From the NCBI GenBank assembly GCA_039105265.1, contig JAPFFF010000048.1:186001-250000 (forward strand): DNA of 64,000 bases. The letters are read 5' to 3'. Below the pieces are notes generated by a model. That model was not told the origin of the DNA, ran no database searches, and saw only the letters and a list, made by a program, of their open reading frames with translations. Within the stretch, counting starts at the first letter, position 1; every line of letters starts with the position of its first letter. This DNA comes from Tritrichomonas musculus. Lineage: Eukaryota > Parabasalia > Tritrichomonadida > Tritrichomonadidae. Below are positions 9,595 to 17,123 of this stretch, one piece after another. Position numbers and translations under genes: made by a program.

Positions 9595-10131
9595 TTACAT
9601 CATATCTTCAAAGATGCGATTTCTCCTACCCATTATTCGTTGAGGAGGTATATATTGTTGTGGTGGTTCTTCATATTGTTGTGGTGGTTCTTCAGGAACA
9701 TATTGTTGTCTTGGTTGACTCATTCTTTTATCAACAACCTCTTTTATCATTCGTCTCTGTTCTTTCTTTTCTCGACTTATCTTCATTTCTTCACCTAGTG
9801 ATTTTAATTGTTTGAGTATTTCTTCATTCACAGTAGGGTCATATGTTTGTTGAGGTTTTCGTGGTTTTGGAGGTTTTCGTGCAGCTTTCGAACTTAATGA
9901 CTTTCTGGGAGTTTCTTCAAAATCATCACTATTTGAGTTTTCTTGAGTTTCTTCGATATTTTCACTTTCTGAGTTTTCTTGAGAATCTTGACGAATTGGA
10001 GTTTTTCGGGGTTTTACTATATACTTGTCTTTCTTCTTTGTTGGCAAAACTTCCCAATCTGGGTCATCCCTTCCATTCAACCATTTATGAATAACCGCAA
10101 GTCTCTTAGAACCTGTTAGATGTTTTGACAT
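9595..10131 (-). CDS. Maverick Ser/Pro/Gln-rich basic protein, 178 aa
   Basis: A 178-aa protein. An N-terminal basic block (about 1-45, KKKDKYIVKPRK) is followed by an acidic Ser/Glu/Asn repeat (two ENSxSxxxEET-like units), a basic Pro-rich patch (RKPPKPRKPQQ), a helical segment and a Gln/Pro/Tyr-rich tail (EEPPQQYEEPPQQY). No known domain. It lies 18 bases upstream of the major capsid gene on the same strand. A basic disordered protein here might be a core or DNA-condensing protein, but this is an inference. Confidence 0.6.
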   Translation of the reverse strand: MSKHLTGSKRLAVIHKWLNGRDDPDWEVLPTKKKDKYIVKPRKTPIRQDSQENSESENIEETQENSNSDDFEETPRKSLSSKAARKPPKPRKPQQTYDPTVNEEILKQLKSLGEEMKISREKKEQRRMIKEVVDKRMSQPRQQYVPEEPPQQYEEPPQQYIPPQRIMGRRNRIFEDMM

Positions 10132-10180
10132 TTAAAAATAAACAAAAAAAGTCCATAAATTGAGTTTTATTGAGTTTTCA

Positions 10181-10636
10181 TCAGATGTAAGTTCTCGCAT
10201 GATTGTTTGTAGTAAATTCACTCTCTTTTAATGAATTAGATGAAAATGTTGGCTTTTCAAGAGGTGCACCAACTGAATCGCCTTTTGCAGATTTATTAAT
10301 TGATGACAAGGCAGTTTTCACATTTCCTTCTGGGACATATTTTAATGCTGTGTCAGCTATGTTTGCTAATCTATTTCTTGTTTTATCGCTCAAGAAGCTT
10401 TCACCAAGACCTCTCGCAACTGAACCAATAACACCAGCATGCTTGGTTAATCCACCTGCTGAAGCATCCAATAATTTACTTGCAAGACCTCCAGTAAAAC
10501 TATCTGCAGCTCCCATTAATAATTTACCACCTAAACCTACTCCTCCTTTTATTATCGTTTGCCATGGAGAAAATTCTTTTTGTTTAGCATAATTTGGCTT
10601 CCAATAATCTTCTACTGAATGACGTTGAATTCCCAT
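10181..10636 (-). CDS. Maverick small Gly/Ala-rich amphipathic protein, 151 aa
   Basis: A 151-aa protein with a Gly/Ala-rich centre (about residues 28-90, GGVGLGGKLLMGAADSF and similar) that forms amphipathic or membrane-active helices, then a charged, Ser-rich tail. The composition recalls the membrane-active internal proteins of adenovirus-like viruses (pVI) and small PX-type Polinton proteins. No motif settles the matter. It lies between the 178-aa gene and the ATPase on the same strand. Confidence 0.6.
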   Translation of the reverse strand: MGIQRHSVEDYWKPNYAKQKEFSPWQTIIKGGVGLGGKLLMGAADSFTGGLASKLLDASAGGLTKHAGVIGSVARGLGESFLSDKTRNRLANIADTALKYVPEGNVKTALSSINKSAKGDSVGAPLEKPTFSSNSLKESEFTTNNHARTYI

Positions 10637-10654
10637 TTAAAAAATAATAAAAAA

Positions 10655-11521
10655 TTATTCAAAATAGTACTTATTAGCAGAAATATTCATTACGAACTTC
10701 TCATGTGGTTCTTTATGTTGTAGGTACTCAGCTACTGTCTGTTTAGTATTTAATGAGTTATTTGTTTGTTGCAACAAGCTCGTAAAATCTTCCTCACTAT
10801 ATCCTGTATAACATATGATATCTGTTGCTAACCTTTTAGCATTCATATGAACAAATCGAATTGTTTGTATTGCCATGATACATGTTAAATTATAGTGTCT
10901 TGTTTTGGTTAACAACTTGATAAATTCACTATTACCATTCTTTAATAAATCACTACCTGCACAATCATCTAGTATCAATAATGTATTATATGGATATGAT
11001 GATGTTTCATACTTGACGAGCTTATTTGCTATATATATTATTTTATCATTGAGCTCATTTAAATGATGCTTCTCAATGAGCCTCCTCATTTCGTCATTGG
11101 TCTCTTTCATTCGAGATAGTACATATTTGACAATGGCATAATACTTTATCTTTCTTCGAAGATGTCGTTTTAGATAACTCATTAATTCTCTTTCCTTTAC
11201 ATAATCGATTCTTGATTGTATCTGTTTATTAAGTGTTTCAGCTGTTTTATCCATTTTACCAGAGCTTGAGCAAAATATTATCTTTTGGTAGTATGGATGT
11301 TTAAACAACCTCTCTGTTATCATAATATGTCTCCATATCCAAAAACTTTTACCAGCACCTGGTTTACCAATTAAAAAATATATACCGTTTGTGCTAAAAG
11401 GATAATCAGGTGATAATGGTTTAATTAATGCTCCATCTATTTCTTTCATGTTCTTCCGTAAGGTTTCTTTAATCAATGTTTCTACTTTATTTATTAGTTC
11501 TGCACTTGGGGGTTCATCCAT
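10655..11521 (-). CDS. Maverick genome-packaging ATPase (A32/FtsK-HerA-like)
   Basis: A 288-aa P-loop ATPase. Walker A is GKPGAGKS at residues 52-59 and Walker B is LLILDD near 180. The spacing, a Q/N-rich sensor segment (IMAIQTIRF) and total length match the poxvirus A32-like packaging ATPases of Polintons and related viruses. It would drive DNA into the capsid. It sits 10 bases downstream of the integrase gene on the same strand. Function is assigned with good confidence from the motifs and context. Confidence 0.88.
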   Translation of the reverse strand: MDEPPSAELINKVETLIKETLRKNMKEIDGALIKPLSPDYPFSTNGIYFLIGKPGAGKSFWIWRHIMITERLFKHPYYQKIIFCSSSGKMDKTAETLNKQIQSRIDYVKERELMSYLKRHLRRKIKYYAIVKYVLSRMKETNDEMRRLIEKHHLNELNDKIIYIANKLVKYETSSYPYNTLLILDDCAGSDLLKNGNSEFIKLLTKTRHYNLTCIMAIQTIRFVHMNAKRLATDIICYTGYSEEDFTSLLQQTNNSLNTKQTVAEYLQHKEPHEKFVMNISANKYYFE

Positions 11522-11531
11522 TTACAAATTT

Positions 11532-12650
11532 TTAAATGTATTTCATAATTTTATCTGGTATTGGTTCTCCTTTCTTCTTTTGTTCCAACCAATATTGTCT
11601 TTCTGCTGTACCAAGTACTAATGGATTACCTCTCCTTACATCTCTAATAGTTTGTCTAGCAAAGGCATCATCACCTTCGACTCCTTCCCATTTTAAATCA
11701 TACTTACCAGTATCTTCATCAAAGTTATATATTCGTTCAATAATACCTTCTTTACCTTCATTTAGTCTTTCAGCTACTTTAATCCTTTTGTCTCTTGTCC
11801 TTAACAACCTATATCCAGGGAATGAACTAGTTGAACCATCTTTGGACTTGACCACAAACTGGTTACCTTTTTGTGAGTCAACTATATAAGACTCATTAGA
11901 CAAATTACTTCTTCTTTTACCAAATGGTTCTTTTTCGAGTACTAACCTGACCTTCTCACCTGGATTAAAATGATATGGGTTAATGCGTGCATTCTTTTGG
12001 ATGTACTTTATTTCATCCTCTGGAGTAATATCATTAGGTGCTTTATTATCTAAAGACCTATGAGGAGAATTATTATATATGTTTACCAAATCATGCATCT
12101 CCTTTGGTTGAATAAACCTATTTTCACCAATAGCATCTCTTATAGTTCTCATAAACCTATTAATAATGCCAAGTACATTATGGTTATTCTCAGTTGTTGT
12201 TCGGTATTTTATGTTCTTCTCTCTCATGAAGTCTAATACAGTTGATGATAAATATGCAGCATCCTCATCACTTGTTATTGAATATACATGAGGTACATCA
12301 TTAACAAATTTATGAAGTGCTGTTAATACTTCCCTTGCTCCTTTACCATTCATAGGATATGCATATGCTTTTCGAGTGTTAATATTGATGAACATTAGAT
12401 AATTCAACCCACCTGCCTCTTTATTGTTAATGAAGGTATCCATTTGATAACCATCAGGGTGTTTCGATACGATAGGTATATATTGTGCTTTTGGTACTCT
12501 CTTATCATGTACTACTCTTTCATCAAAGTATTTCTTTGCTTCCTCTTCATTCAGATTCTCTTGTTTTGCCATGCTAAGGTATTTGTCCAAGGTCCTCCAT
12601 TTAGCTTTGTTGTATAATTTTTCATATGGGGTTGGTTCTTCTTTACTCAT
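11532..12650 (-). CDS. Maverick retroviral-type integrase
   Basis: A 372-aa integrase of the rve superfamily. An N-terminal helical domain covers about residues 1-55. The RNase H-like core (about 60-210) includes MDTFINN, SITSDEDAAYL and an INRFMRTIRD helix, and a C-terminal chromo-like tail covers about 290-345 (IYNFDEDTGKYDLKWEG). Polinton integrases insert the linear element and make 5-6 bp target duplications (established knowledge). It is 10 bases upstream of the ATPase and 6 bases downstream of the minor capsid gene, with the tight packing typical of this element. Confidence 0.9.
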   Translation of the reverse strand: MSKEEPTPYEKLYNKAKWRTLDKYLSMAKQENLNEEEAKKYFDERVVHDKRVPKAQYIPIVSKHPDGYQMDTFINNKEAGGLNYLMFININTRKAYAYPMNGKGAREVLTALHKFVNDVPHVYSITSDEDAAYLSSTVLDFMREKNIKYRTTTENNHNVLGIINRFMRTIRDAIGENRFIQPKEMHDLVNIYNNSPHRSLDNKAPNDITPEDEIKYIQKNARINPYHFNPGEKVRLVLEKEPFGKRRSNLSNESYIVDSQKGNQFVVKSKDGSTSSFPGYRLLRTRDKRIKVAERLNEGKEGIIERIYNFDEDTGKYDLKWEGVEGDDAFARQTIRDVRRGNPLVLGTAERQYWLEQKKKGEPIPDKIMKYI

Positions 12651-12656
12651 TTATTT

Positions 12657-13661
12657 TTAAATAAACATCTTATCGTATTGAAGGAATTGCATTTCGATTA
12701 CAAATGAATCTTTAGGAGGTAGTTTGGTTGGACAATTATAATGTGCATCACTATAGAAGTCTATCCAAAACCTTTGGTCCATTGAGTTTAACTTGAAGTA
12801 CTTAATCGGACTATATTCAACATCACTATCTCCAATATAGTTATGTAATGCTTGTTCACCAATAGATGAATATATTTTACATGGATGTCTGTCCCATACA
12901 TTATCAAATACCAACCTCTTACTTAAAGTTGAATACTTCTTAGGGTTATTTTGATAAGCTCCTGTGCCTATATTAAACACATCTGCAAAGTCCTCATTCC
13001 AATCACCAATTTGGAAAAAATTGATAAATTGTCTTGAATCTTCCTCTATATTATCATTATTTTTGGTATAAATAATTTCATGAAAACCATTTTTATCATA
13101 ATATCCATCTGTTTGTATATCTCGATATGCAATTAATGAATCATTTTGGGAAAATGCATGTCCATATTCTCCATGTATAACTATCCAAGATTTCATCGCG
13201 GTGTTGACAGCGTCAAAGAACCCTCTTAAGTCCCCTTCCTCTGACACCCAATCAATAACATCAAAATTTGCTATCCATTTCCAAGTAGGCTCTTTTTCAT
13301 ATTCGACTTTGAGTTCGTCCTGGTAGAATTTATCAAGTAGTTCTTGAGTTAAAATAGGGTCGTTTATATTTCCTCCATGTAAAACAAAGTAGGATTTTTG
13401 TACTTTAAATATAGTCACATTAAATTCTAATTTGCGTCGTCTCTTAATGATATGTGCTGAACGAACGCCAACAATAGATTCCCCTTTGTTTGCAGTTGAC
13501 CATTCTGGTGGGAAATTAAACCAATACCTATTAAACTTAGCTTTATCATGTTGAGCATCCTCAAGGAAGTAGGCTGTTTCGATTGGAAGAGGTGTATTAC
13601 CATCATTAACTATATTATCTCGATTAGGATAAAGAGTTTTAACACTTGGTGGTAATTCCAT
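12657..13661 (-). CDS. Maverick probable minor capsid (penton-like) protein
   Basis: A 334-aa, beta-rich, aromatic-rich protein without membrane segments. The N-terminus has the line NRYWFNFPPEWSTANKGES and a basic strand (HIIKRRRKLEFNVTIF). Its size and position fit the single jelly-roll minor capsid (penton) protein of Polintons, but the sequence alone does not prove it. It lies between the protease and the integrase, all on the minus strand. Confidence 0.55.
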   Translation of the reverse strand: MELPPSVKTLYPNRDNIVNDGNTPLPIETAYFLEDAQHDKAKFNRYWFNFPPEWSTANKGESIVGVRSAHIIKRRRKLEFNVTIFKVQKSYFVLHGGNINDPILTQELLDKFYQDELKVEYEKEPTWKWIANFDVIDWVSEEGDLRGFFDAVNTAMKSWIVIHGEYGHAFSQNDSLIAYRDIQTDGYYDKNGFHEIIYTKNNDNIEEDSRQFINFFQIGDWNEDFADVFNIGTGAYQNNPKKYSTLSKRLVFDNVWDRHPCKIYSSIGEQALHNYIGDSDVEYSPIKYFKLNSMDQRFWIDFYSDAHYNCPTKLPPKDSFVIEMQFLQYDKMFI

Positions 13662-13682
13662 TTCGAGTTGAATAAAAAGTAT

Positions 13683-15242
13683 TTATTGATATACAACACC
13701 TGTTTCTAATTCATTGTTTTGAAGTTCTCGAAGTATTCTCTTTCTAATATCTGGCATATTGCGTTGTTTAAACTTACCATTTCCTTCATGCAAAAAGGTA
13801 CGACAAGATTCCATTAGAAACACTCCACAATCCTTGTTATTCCTTTGACTAGGTACATCATAATATTTTGCTTTTAACTTACCTGTTCCTGAAATATTGA
13901 TCCACTTATTAAGTGTCTTTACCTCTGGTGCCATTGACTTATTCTCAGAGTCATAGCATTCGATTATTTTCTTTGAATATCGAACAATACATAAAACCCA
14001 ATGTTCTCCATCTGAACAAATGGGGACAAATACTTTATCGAAATGTGAAAATGACTGTTTACCTGAGATAGGACTTTTCATCAGTTCATGTATTTTTCCC
14101 ATATCATTAGTCTCATATGCTCTAGAAAGGAGGGTATAAAATGCAGTAGGTAAAACCAATATTTTCTTTTTATCAAACTCTGCCTCATTTTGACCAGGTT
14201 GTTTATTCAATCTCTTTCCTTTGTTATATAGAAGTTTCAAGTAGTCATCAATAACATCTTCTTCTATATTTTCATCATTGACTAAACTCCTCCAATCATG
14301 AATTTTATGACGTCTTTGGTCTACTGTATACTCTCCTGTCTTCTGTGGTGTCATACGGGGTTCTCTTGGAGGAGGACTAGTACCTCGAGAGGTATGCGAT
14401 GATGGAAACTGTGGAGGTGGTGATGAAGGAGGAGGAGGTGGAGGTGGAGGTGGAGGTGAAGGTGAACGAGGTCGTTTTGATTTTGTCTTAGGTTGTTTTG
14501 ATTTTTTCTTAGGTCTATCATCCTCGTCTAAATTTGTACTACTTTGAAGTAAAAGTTGAATTCTGTTTGGATTTTTATCCCTTGTTGGTGGCTCAACATT
14601 TGTGGGTCGGTTCCTACCGATTTTCCTAAGGTTAAGATGATAATCATTTCGATTTAAAGTTGGAGGTCTGGGTAATGGAGCCAATTCTGGTATATCATCT
14701 GTTTGAATACCTCTAGTTTTATATTCTTTCTTATCACTTTTCAATGTTCTTTCTTTCATCTGCTCTCTCAGTTCTCTAGCTGCTTGTTTTTCCTCCTCAG
14801 TCTTCATTCGAGATATCCTTATGTTGATAATATCATAATGTAATTTTATCTCTGTTAATATACCTGTTGTTGATTCCTGGAGAGTATATTGATATGGCTT
14901 TAATACTGTTATGTAATGTCCATGTTCATCTTTATCATCTTGATTTTTCTTAATTGCAAAAACACAACCTGTAAATTTTGCTTTTGGTCTCTCTCTCTTG
15001 AGTCTATTAGCAAATTCAAGTACGTCTTTAAAAGCTATACTAGTATTTAAATATGTCTCATATAATTTTTGTAGATTTATTTGATTATTAGAGAACTTCC
15101 ATATAGTTTGACCCAAACCTCTTGTTAATCTTGCAACATCTCTATCAACTAGTTTAGGTCGAAATTTAATAGTACATTGTAATAGTTGTATTTTATTGTT
15201 AGGTTTAGTTTGTGTGCCTTTATCACTTGTCATTTTTATCAT
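13683..15242 (-). CDS. Maverick adenain/Ulp1-like cysteine protease with long N-terminal region
   Basis: A 519-aa protein. The C-terminal 200 residues carry the C5/C48 cysteine protease triad: His in GEHWVLCIV (about 413), Asp in CYDSENKS (about 430) and Cys in KDCGVFLMES (about 471), with the usual Gln just before (PSQRNN). It would mature capsid proteins. The first 300 residues are basic and Pro/Ser-rich with a polyproline run, and carry two LC8-like motifs, KGTQT at residues 8-12 and RGIQTDD near 178-184. I use the ATG at 15242; one at 15233 is also possible. It is divergent from a small gene starting six bases away. Confidence 0.88.
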   Translation of the reverse strand: MIKMTSDKGTQTKPNNKIQLLQCTIKFRPKLVDRDVARLTRGLGQTIWKFSNNQINLQKLYETYLNTSIAFKDVLEFANRLKRERPKAKFTGCVFAIKKNQDDKDEHGHYITVLKPYQYTLQESTTGILTEIKLHYDIINIRISRMKTEEEKQAARELREQMKERTLKSDKKEYKTRGIQTDDIPELAPLPRPPTLNRNDYHLNLRKIGRNRPTNVEPPTRDKNPNRIQLLLQSSTNLDEDDRPKKKSKQPKTKSKRPRSPSPPPPPPPPPPSSPPPQFPSSHTSRGTSPPPREPRMTPQKTGEYTVDQRRHKIHDWRSLVNDENIEEDVIDDYLKLLYNKGKRLNKQPGQNEAEFDKKKILVLPTAFYTLLSRAYETNDMGKIHELMKSPISGKQSFSHFDKVFVPICSDGEHWVLCIVRYSKKIIECYDSENKSMAPEVKTLNKWINISGTGKLKAKYYDVPSQRNNKDCGVFLMESCRTFLHEGNGKFKQRNMPDIRKRILRELQNNELETGVVYQ

Positions 15243-15248
15243 TATAAA

Positions 15249-15500
15249 ATGTCTCAATCAGACCGTATGTATATCCTCGTTAGAATTCTATCGAACATCC
15301 ATGAATATAGAGTGGAGAGTGATGAAACTAGAAGAAAAAAATTGATGAAGACTATAAAAGAATTATCAGCTCAGTATTTCAAACCTGAACATCTTCAAAT
15401 AATGAGGATAGATAGTGATGTTGATTTTTTAGGTCGAATTGAACACTTTGCTTTGGAGTTCTTAGAACTATATATAGTTAATCTGCCCTCGCATTTATAA
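15249..15500 (+). CDS. Maverick small helical protein, 83 aa
   Basis: An 83-aa, all-helical, charged protein (LVRILSNIHEYRVESDET). No family is recognised. The ATG at 15249 is preceded within 20 bases by TCATTT and TCATTA initiator-like sites, which lie inside the 5' end of the divergent protease gene. Its 3' end overlaps the 3' end of the HNH gene on the other strand by 23 bases. Compact packing on both sides supports it as a real gene. Confidence 0.6.
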   Translation: MSQSDRMYILVRILSNIHEYRVESDETRRKKLMKTIKELSAQYFKPEHLQIMRIDSDVDFLGRIEHFALEFLELYIVNLPSHL

Positions 15501-15813
15501 TTTTGGGCATGACCCTGTTATAGTTATTTTCGGATGGAGTTACCCAGCGAAGATTACTTAGGTGATAATCAGCCCTATTCCTGTTTTTATGGTCAATCTC
15601 TGTTTTATGTCGTGGGTCATCATTAGGTATGAACTGCCTTGCAATAAGTACATGTTTCAAGTAGTAGGTGCCATTTAGACAAACACGTATATACCCCTCA
15701 TTGTGCTTACTATCCTTGCATATAAAGTGATTACTCTTACGTCTTATAGTAAAGGGGTACCTATTCAATATCTCATAGTCGTTAGTAAAGCCTTTGAGCG
15801 GTACAAATGACAT
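15478..15813 (-). CDS. HNH endonuclease (NUMOD/HNH type) within the Maverick
   Basis: A 111-aa protein. The N-terminus (about 6-35) resembles a NUMOD-type DNA-binding strand. The HNH nuclease core is at 48-95: HVLIARQFIPN, then TEIDHKNRNRADYHLSNL, then the RWVTPSENNYNR tail typical of phage and nucleocytoplasmic-virus HNH enzymes. Such proteins act as free-standing homing endonucleases or in genome processing (established knowledge). It is short but contains the whole core. It lies on the minus strand between two plus-strand small genes, so it may be an inserted passenger gene. Confidence 0.85.
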   Translation of the reverse strand: MSFVPLKGFTNDYEILNRYPFTIRRKSNHFICKDSKHNEGYIRVCLNGTYYLKHVLIARQFIPNDDPRHKTEIDHKNRNRADYHLSNLRWVTPSENNYNRVMPKIINARAD

Positions 15814-15864
15814 TTTCTCACTTTTTGAATGATTTAAATATTTTCATTTCATTTTTATTTTTGT

Positions 15865-16122
15865 ATGAGCAAGTGGGGGACAATCATTGTTGAAGGAATT
15901 GATGATAAAGGACCTCTTTATTATCCTCTCGATGACAAAGAAAAAAACGTTATCAAGTTTCCAAAGAAAAAAAAGCGAGTAAACTTGTATAAAAACTATT
16001 ATGAACATCAAGAGAAAGAAGAAGAAGAGAAAGAAGAAGAAAAAGAAGAACTTCTTGATGTAGGTGTTCAAACTGAAAAAACTGAACTACCTCATATAGA
16101 CGAACTACTTAGTAAAATTTAA
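15865..16122 (+). CDS. Maverick small acidic/basic protein with GVQTE motif, 85 aa
   Basis: An 85-aa protein. Residues 1-33 are mixed, 34-45 are basic (KKKKRVNLYKN) and 48-63 are almost pure Glu/Lys. The end reads LLDVGVQTEKTEL, with G67-V-Q-T-E again matching the LC8-type motif, followed by a short amphipathic helix (HIDELLSKI). TCATTT sites lie just before the ATG. No family is recognised. It may be a disordered adaptor. Confidence 0.6.
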   Translation: MSKWGTIIVEGIDDKGPLYYPLDDKEKNVIKFPKKKKRVNLYKNYYEHQEKEEEEKEEEKEELLDVGVQTEKTELPHIDELLSKI

Positions 16123-16163
16123 CTTCTTTTATTTTATTGTTATTTTTTTTATTTTTGTCATAA

Positions 16164-16412
16164 ATGAATAGCGCTATTAACGGACTGAATAATGACGCAT
16201 CAGCTCTATATGCAAGATTTAAAGTTATTAAAGACAAGATATTTGGAAAATGTATGAAAGAAGATGATGATAAAATAGCTAGTCAATTCGATATAATGAT
16301 AAATATAATCAAGTCATACAAAGAACTCTTTGAAGACATTGAAAAAGCTAAGTTATTATTGAAGTCAATTGATACACGTATCTCTATAGCTGAACATCAA
16401 AATAGACTATGA
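16164..16412 (+). CDS. Maverick small helical protein, 82 aa
   Basis: An 82-aa, entirely helical protein (MIINIIKSYKELFEDIEKAK-like pattern), probably a coiled coil. TCATAA stands directly before the ATG as a likely initiator. Its stop codon is two bases before the 38-bp repeats, so it is the last gene before the element's right end. Function unknown. Confidence 0.55.
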   Translation: MNSAINGLNNDASALYARFKVIKDKIFGKCMKEDDDKIASQFDIMINIIKSYKELFEDIEKAKLLLKSIDTRISIAEHQNRL

Positions 16413-16413
16413 G

Positions 16414-16523
16414 GGACCCGAGGTAGTTGTTTAGGTCCCTAGTAGTAGTGGGGACCCGAGGTAGTTGTTTAGGTCCCTAGTAGTAGTGGGGACCCGAGGT
16501 AGTTGTTTAGGTCCCTAGTAGTA
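16414..16523. repeat. 38-bp hairpin-forming tandem repeat (2.9 copies)
   Basis: Three copies of a 38-bp unit start at 16,414, 16,452 and 16,490 and are identical over their shared length. Each unit begins near GGGACC and has GGTCCC about 15 bases later, so every unit can form a 6-bp G/C stem in otherwise AT-rich DNA. It lies between the last gene and the expected terminal repeat of the Maverick. It could be part of the terminal repeat or a protein-binding site; this is an inference. Confidence 0.9.
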
Positions 16524-16823
16524 CTTCAAGAAACAACAAGTTGAAGAAAAATTTTTTTTTATTTTTTTTTTTCATTTTTATTTTTTTTATTTTTATCATT
16601 TTTATTTTTTATCACGAGTTCGTGTTGACGCGTGGGCTTAAGCGTAGCGTGGCCCCTGCGGAAACCGACTCGTATATACTACTCAAGCCACTCTTCTCAT
16701 CTCCTACAGCCATTAGATCAGGGAGTTTTTAGATCAATGAAATCAAAGATTTCAACAGTTTCAAAATGGCCAAATAAATCACAAATAACTTAAAGGTTGC
16801 AACAGATTTATACAGTTATCCAG
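16524..16823. other. Right terminal region of the Maverick and junction
   Basis: No gene is seen. A T-rich block (16,550-16,610) is followed by a perfect short palindrome (CACGAGTTCGTG, 16,612-16,623) and a GC-rich stretch to about 16,700, unlike anything else nearby. The element's terminal inverted repeat should end here. It cannot be fixed because the left end is outside the window and no target duplication can be compared. Confidence 0.5.
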
Positions 16824-17123
16824 ATGACAAATAACGAACAAGTTATCCTCCGGAGTTGGTCTCATTCAGGTATCGTGCCAATAATTGAAAATGGTGAAGT
16901 AGTAAGTGTAACATTAGATGAAAGCAAAATTTTTAATAATGAAATAATAGTAAATGATAAAACTGCTAATATCAACGAAAGAGCACGTGGGAAAAAGACA
17001 AACAAAGCTGAATTTGGCCTAATGAATACAGCCGAAATTGAACGAGTTAAGTCAGGATGTTGTCCTTTTTGTGGAACACAAATTAAACCAAGAAATGAAG
17101 AATCAGAAGATGATGATACATAA
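16824..17123 (+). CDS. Small CPFCG (half zinc ribbon) protein, 99 aa, possible transposase tail
   Basis: A 99-aa protein, MTNNEQVILRSW at the start and CCPFCGTQIKPR near the end, then an acidic tail. A single CxxC pair is visible, so a complete zinc site would need a partner. The segment ILRSWSHSGIVPIIENGE resembles the extreme C-terminal part of pogo/Tc1-like transposases, where an AW-x-x-AGI type helix is common. It may therefore be a 3' fragment of a DNA transposon rather than a gene of its own. No clear initiator was found before the ATG. Confidence 0.35.
   Translation: MTNNEQVILRSWSHSGIVPIIENGEVVSVTLDESKIFNNEIIVNDKTANINERARGKKTNKAEFGLMNTAEIERVKSGCCPFCGTQIKPRNEESEDDDT

Larger units (their letters stand above)
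1..16735. mobile_element. Maverick/Polinton (right-hand part; left end outside window)
   Basis: A large self-synthesising DNA transposon. The sequence shows the full Polinton core: protein-primed family B polymerase, rve-type integrase, FtsK/HerA-like packaging ATPase, adenain-like protease, probable major capsid protein and a likely minor capsid protein. Most lie head to tail on the minus strand with 5-50 base gaps. Small plus-strand genes sit at both sides. Mavericks are abundant in trichomonads (established knowledge). All large frames run full length, so the visible part looks whole with no obvious breaks, which suggests a fairly recent copy. The right boundary is only approximate: I place it after the 38-bp repeats and a GC-richer stretch at 16,620-16,700. 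No left terminal repeat is in view, so the end cannot be proved. Confidence 0.93.

Noticed and set aside
16541-16732. 63-codon Phe-rich frame
   Set aside because: Low-complexity T-rich DNA near the Maverick end; not protein-like.
1-16735. A free virus or virophage genome instead of an integrated element
   Set aside because: The integrase with chromo-like tail and the flow into trichomonad-type DNA on the right favour an integrated Maverick.
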